A stretch of 22,891 nt of DNA, taken from positions 1 through 22,891 of the IMG/VR virus record IMGVR_UViG_3300035034_000790, one strand, 5' to 3'. A program made the position numbers and the translations under genes. Position 1 is the first letter of the stretch, and every line of letters begins with the position of its first letter. Below the pieces are notes generated by a model. It saw nothing but the letters and a program-made list of their open reading frames with translations. It did no database searches and had not been told where the DNA came from. Source of the DNA: a virus. Of this stretch, positions 20,635-22,891 are shown one piece after another.

Positions 20635-20862
20635 ATGGCTGGCAATAAAATCGGTGGACAAAAAACAAGAGACAAGAATCTAGCGAAAGACCCAGATTTT
20701 TACAAGACAATGGGCGCACTCGGTGGCAAGAAGTCAAGGACAGGTGGCTTCGCTAGCAAGAAAGTAGACACAGACGGACTCACAGGGCAAGAGCGAGCCA
20801 GACTACAAGGCGCAAAGGGCGGGCGAATAAGTAGACGAACTAAGAATAAGAAAGCGGAATAA
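20635..20862 (+). CDS. KGG-type basic protein
   Basis: 75 residues, very rich in Lys, Arg and Gly. It begins MAGNKIGGQKTRDKNLAKDP, has the segment DFYKTMGALGGKKSRTGGFA, and ends with GAKGGRISRRTKNKK. This ordered set of Gly-Gly / K-G-G repeats matches a small protein class seen in phages and bacteria, especially Gram-positive ones, often noted as stress-related or DNA-binding but without a firm function. The AAGGAG site lies before the ATG. Binding to nucleic acid is an inference from charge. Confidence 0.82.
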   Translation: MAGNKIGGQKTRDKNLAKDPDFYKTMGALGGKKSRTGGFASKKVDTDGLTGQERARLQGAKGGRISRRTKNKKAE

Positions 20863-20864
20863 TC

Positions 20865-21209
20865 ATGAAAATCACAGCAACGAACCCACTAGTTAAGCAG
20901 TTTGAAGAGAACCAACAGGCTATGGCGAAGTTAAACGCAGAGGTGCAAAAAGTAGTAGGCAGTCAAATGCAGAAACTTGAAACACTGGAGCAACAGAACA
21001 AAGACATGCGCCAGGCAATACTTGAGGCGATGGAAGCGAACGACGTGGACAAGTTCGACGGGGACTTAATCACTATCACAAGGGTTAAGGCGACAACACG
21101 CACAACTTTCGACTCAAAGAGATTCGCAGACGAGCGACCAAAGACTTGGGCTAAATACCTAAAGACTGGCAACGTCAAGGCATCAATCAGACTAAAAATT
21201 AAGGCTTAG
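20865..21209 (+). CDS. Phage coiled-coil protein of the replication region
   Basis: 114 residues. The first 65 form a heptad helix (FEENQQAMAKLNAEVQKVVG; MQKLETLEQQNKDMRQAILE). The remainder is a short beta domain with LITITRVKATTRTTFDSKRF and YLKTGNVKASIRLKIK. This helix-then-T-T-R-x-x-F-D-S/T-K-x-F layout is common in phages of Gram-positive bacteria, where the gene often sits beside recombination or helicase genes as here. Its exact role is unknown. The SNF2 helicase start follows three bases after its stop. Confidence 0.82.
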   Translation: MKITATNPLVKQFEENQQAMAKLNAEVQKVVGSQMQKLETLEQQNKDMRQAILEAMEANDVDKFDGDLITITRVKATTRTTFDSKRFADERPKTWAKYLKTGNVKASIRLKIKA

Positions 21210-21212
21210 TCA

Positions 21213-22406
21213 GTGAGCCCACTATACCCTAGCCAGGACGACTACTTGTCCAGGCTAGGCAGCAGACCATATATGTTCTGTGGCACTGGAGCGGGTAAGA
21301 CCAGAATGGCAATGGTCAGGGCTAAACGGCTAGGCTTCGGTAAAGTTCTGGTCATAGCCCCAGCCACAGTCAGGGACACAGGGCAGTGGCAAAAGGAATT
21401 AAAAGAGATAGGGCTAGAGTTCGAGGAATTTCAAGTAGAGGGCTTCAGTTTTCTACAGAAGTACAAGAGCCTGGACTTCTCACAGTATGCCGAGCACTAC
21501 GTCATTATCGACGAGGCACATAAAATCAAGAACTCACAGAGTAAGCAAGGTCAGGGAGCGTGGTATTTATGCAACCTGGCTGGAGACTACTCACTACTCA
21601 GTGCCACGCCGATGAGCGACTGGGCAGGGGCAGTGAACTACGCCAAGATAACAGGGCTAGTGAAACACAAGACCGAATTTTACAAGCGGTATGTGATTGA
21701 GGAACGGAGCTATGCCCATAAAGGAATGGACGTGGTCGGCTACAGGGACACAGACGAACTCGTTGCCTGGTGGGACAGCATTGCACTACGGGGACGGTCA
21801 GAGGATTTTGTGGAGCTACCAGAGAAACAGATAATCAATGTGGACATACCGATTAAGAGGAGGGACTACGCACAGATGATTAAAACCAGAATGAGGGGCG
21901 ACGAGCCTCTAGACTCAGCACCAAAATTGAATTGGGCACTCAGGGCTCATGCCGAGGCAGCACCCGAGAAGTTGGCTTGGGTGGTGGACAAGGTGGACGG
22001 GCTAGAAAACTGCATTGTGTTTGTGAACACAATAGCGGCACTGGAGGCATTAAGCGAAAAATTCGACAACGCCAAGATTAAATATGGCGTGTGGTACGGC
22101 AAAAAGAAGGACAAATTTGAAGACCAGAATGTGATGATTGTGCAATACCAGAGTGGTGGCACGGGGCTCAATTTGCAGAAATTTAATGCGACCATATTCT
22201 TATCGCCGACGTACAGCTACACAGACCACCACCAGGCTACGGGCAGGACGCACAGGACAGGGCAGACTAGACGGTGCACGTTTTACCAGCTCAAGGCAAA
22301 TAATACGATTGACGGGGCTATATATAAAGCGTTAGGAGAGAAGAAGGATTTTGACGATAAACTAACAGGCTCTAAAGAAGCCGATTGGATGAAGGTAATG
22401 GGATGA
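21213..22406 (+). CDS. SNF2-family superfamily 2 helicase/translocase
   Basis: 397 residues, compact for the family. A Q motif (Q8) precedes motif I GTGAGKT (24-30). Then motif II DEAH (100-103), motif III SATP (130-133), motif V GGTGLN (about 317-322) and motif VI QATGRTHRTGQ (341-351). All catalytic residues are intact, so it should be an active ATP-driven DNA translocase. Phages carry such enzymes in replication or recombination modules. It starts at GTG (21213), which keeps the Q motif; AAGG lies upstream. No nuclease, methyltransferase or other fused domain is present. Its ATGA overlap with the next micro-ORF is noted below. Partners beyond the right edge are unseen. Confidence 0.92.
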   Translation: MSPLYPSQDDYLSRLGSRPYMFCGTGAGKTRMAMVRAKRLGFGKVLVIAPATVRDTGQWQKELKEIGLEFEEFQVEGFSFLQKYKSLDFSQYAEHYVIIDEAHKIKNSQSKQGQGAWYLCNLAGDYSLLSATPMSDWAGAVNYAKITGLVKHKTEFYKRYVIEERSYAHKGMDVVGYRDTDELVAWWDSIALRGRSEDFVELPEKQIINVDIPIKRRDYAQMIKTRMRGDEPLDSAPKLNWALRAHAEAAPEKLAWVVDKVDGLENCIVFVNTIAALEALSEKFDNAKIKYGVWYGKKKDKFEDQNVMIVQYQSGGTGLNLQKFNATIFLSPTYSYTDHHQATGRTHRTGQTRRCTFYQLKANNTIDGAIYKALGEKKDFDDKLTGSKEADWMKVMG

Positions 22407-22450
22407 GTAATACACTAGATGAGATAATGAAGTTAATAATAAGGAGATAA
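22403..22450 (+). CDS. Possible 15-codon micro-ORF coupling helicase to pentapeptide gene
   Basis: Reads MSNTLDEIMKLIIRR. It overlaps the helicase TGA by four bases (ATGA), and its final codons (AAG GAG ATA frame region at 22441-22449) provide the AAGGAG Shine-Dalgarno for the next gene, whose ATG is two bases after its stop. It may only serve to carry ribosomes to the next start. Confidence 0.35.
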   Translation: MSNTLDEIMKLIIRR

Positions 22451-22452
22451 AT

Positions 22453-22891
22453 ATGAGTAAATTAACAAAAGAACAAGCCCTAGCAAAGATTGAAGAATTA
22501 AAGAAGTACGTTGATCAAGTTGATGTAAACACTGATTTTCTTAATGGTATAGCTATTAAATCACGATATGACGGGAGTATCATTTACCAATCTACAAAGC
22601 CAACATTAAAAGAAGCAGTCATTGAGGCAGTGGAAAAAGATGCAAACCTGCGTGGTGCAGACCTGCGTGGTGCAAGCCTAATTGGTGCAGACCTGAGTGG
22701 TGCAGACCTGCGTAGTGCAGACCTGAGTGGTGCAGACCTGAGTGATGCAAGCCTGCGTGGTGCAAGCCTGAGTGGTGCAAACCTGCGTCGTGCAGACCTG
22801 AGCCGTGCAGACCTGAGCCGTGCATACCTGACTGGTGCAGAATTACAAAACGCCAAGTTCTACGGCAAAGGTGGTGCTAAAGAATTAAAAA
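22453..22891 (+). CDS. Pentapeptide-repeat protein, C-terminus off the right edge
   Basis: Translated by hand from the ATG at 22453; open to the window end (146 codons). An N-terminal helix (KLTKEQALAKIEELKKYVDQ) and a linker (LKEAVIEAVEKD) lead into fifteen consecutive pentapeptides at residues 64-138 of the pattern A-(D/N/S)-L-x-x, such as ADLSG and ANLRG. Such repeats fold into a square right-handed beta-helix. In Qnr/MfpA-type proteins it mimics DNA and binds gyrase; many phage members have no known function. Codon use is unlike the neighbours (CTG for nearly all repeat leucines where they use CTA/TTA, plus GTT and GAT in the N-terminal part), and one of three GATC sites is here (22513-22516). 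This hints at recent acquisition. Shine-Dalgarno AAGGAG precedes the ATG. Confidence 0.88.
   Translation, partial: MSKLTKEQALAKIEELKKYVDQVDVNTDFLNGIAIKSRYDGSIIYQSTKPTLKEAVIEAVEKDANLRGADLRGASLIGADLSGADLRSADLSGADLSDASLRGASLSGANLRRADLSRADLSRAYLTGAELQNAKFYGKGGAKELK
22642..22866 (+). repeat. Fifteen tandem 15-base units coding pentapeptides
   Basis: 225 bases of imperfect GCAGACCTGAGTGGT-like units inside the pentapeptide gene, starting at GCAAACCTGCGTGGT. Near-identity between units makes expansion or contraction by slippage likely. Confidence 0.9.

Noticed and set aside
22584-22856. Two repetitive minus-strand frames (90 and 68 codons)
   Set aside because: Both are products of the 15-base tandem repeat, whose length is a multiple of three and so leaves other frames open too.
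22642-22866. CRISPR-like or satellite array
   Set aside because: The repeats are contiguous 15-base coding units without spacers and translate to a clean pentapeptide-repeat protein.

Overview
This window is part of a tailed-phage genome with a podovirus-like module set. It could be a free phage or a prophage; neither end shows an attachment site or host genes. Two head-to-head transcription blocks diverge from an AT-rich, repeat-bearing intergenic region at about 17,051-17,692. No tRNA, rRNA, CRISPR array, integrase, IS element or lysis gene was seen. The host cannot be named from sequence. Shine-Dalgarno sites (AAGGAG type) and TTGACA / TGnTATACT promoters indicate a bacterial host with a sigma-70-like factor, and the standard genetic code works throughout. 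Several early genes resemble proteins common in phages of Gram-positive bacteria.

Leftward block (minus strand, 17,050 down to 1). It starts with two small unknown genes, then a D5-like SF3 helicase, a small unknown gene, the terminase small and large subunits, a scaffold candidate, a 106-residue unknown and the major capsid protein. After these come a 1,883-residue virion protein with an HExxH motif, the portal, an 87-residue helical protein, a head-tail adaptor candidate and a collagen-like tail fiber cut by the left edge. No tape measure, tail-tube or sheath gene lies between portal and fiber, which suggests a short tail. The portal lies downstream of the scaffold, the capsid gene and the giant gene, which is an unusual order. 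The capsid gene is bracketed by two terminator-plus-promoter cassettes, so it appears to be a separately controlled, highly expressed unit.

Rightward block (plus strand, 17,693 to 22,891). About fifteen very small, tightly packed genes of mostly unknown function, including micro-ORFs of 15, 21 and 28 codons, run into a KGG-type basic protein, a coiled-coil phage protein, a compact SNF2-family helicase and a pentapeptide-repeat protein cut by the right edge. A second promoter at 19,898-19,926 splits the block. This looks like an early, host-takeover and replication region.

The most notable whole-window signal is strong avoidance of certain palindromic tetranucleotides. By eye I count 3 GATC, 1 CCGG, 1 CGCG and 6 GGCC in 22.9 kb, where roughly 80-90 of each would be expected at random, while AGCT, CTAG, GTAC and TCGA are common. 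This is the usual mark of long exposure to host restriction enzymes. One of the three GATC sites lies in the pentapeptide-repeat gene, whose codon use also differs from its neighbours.
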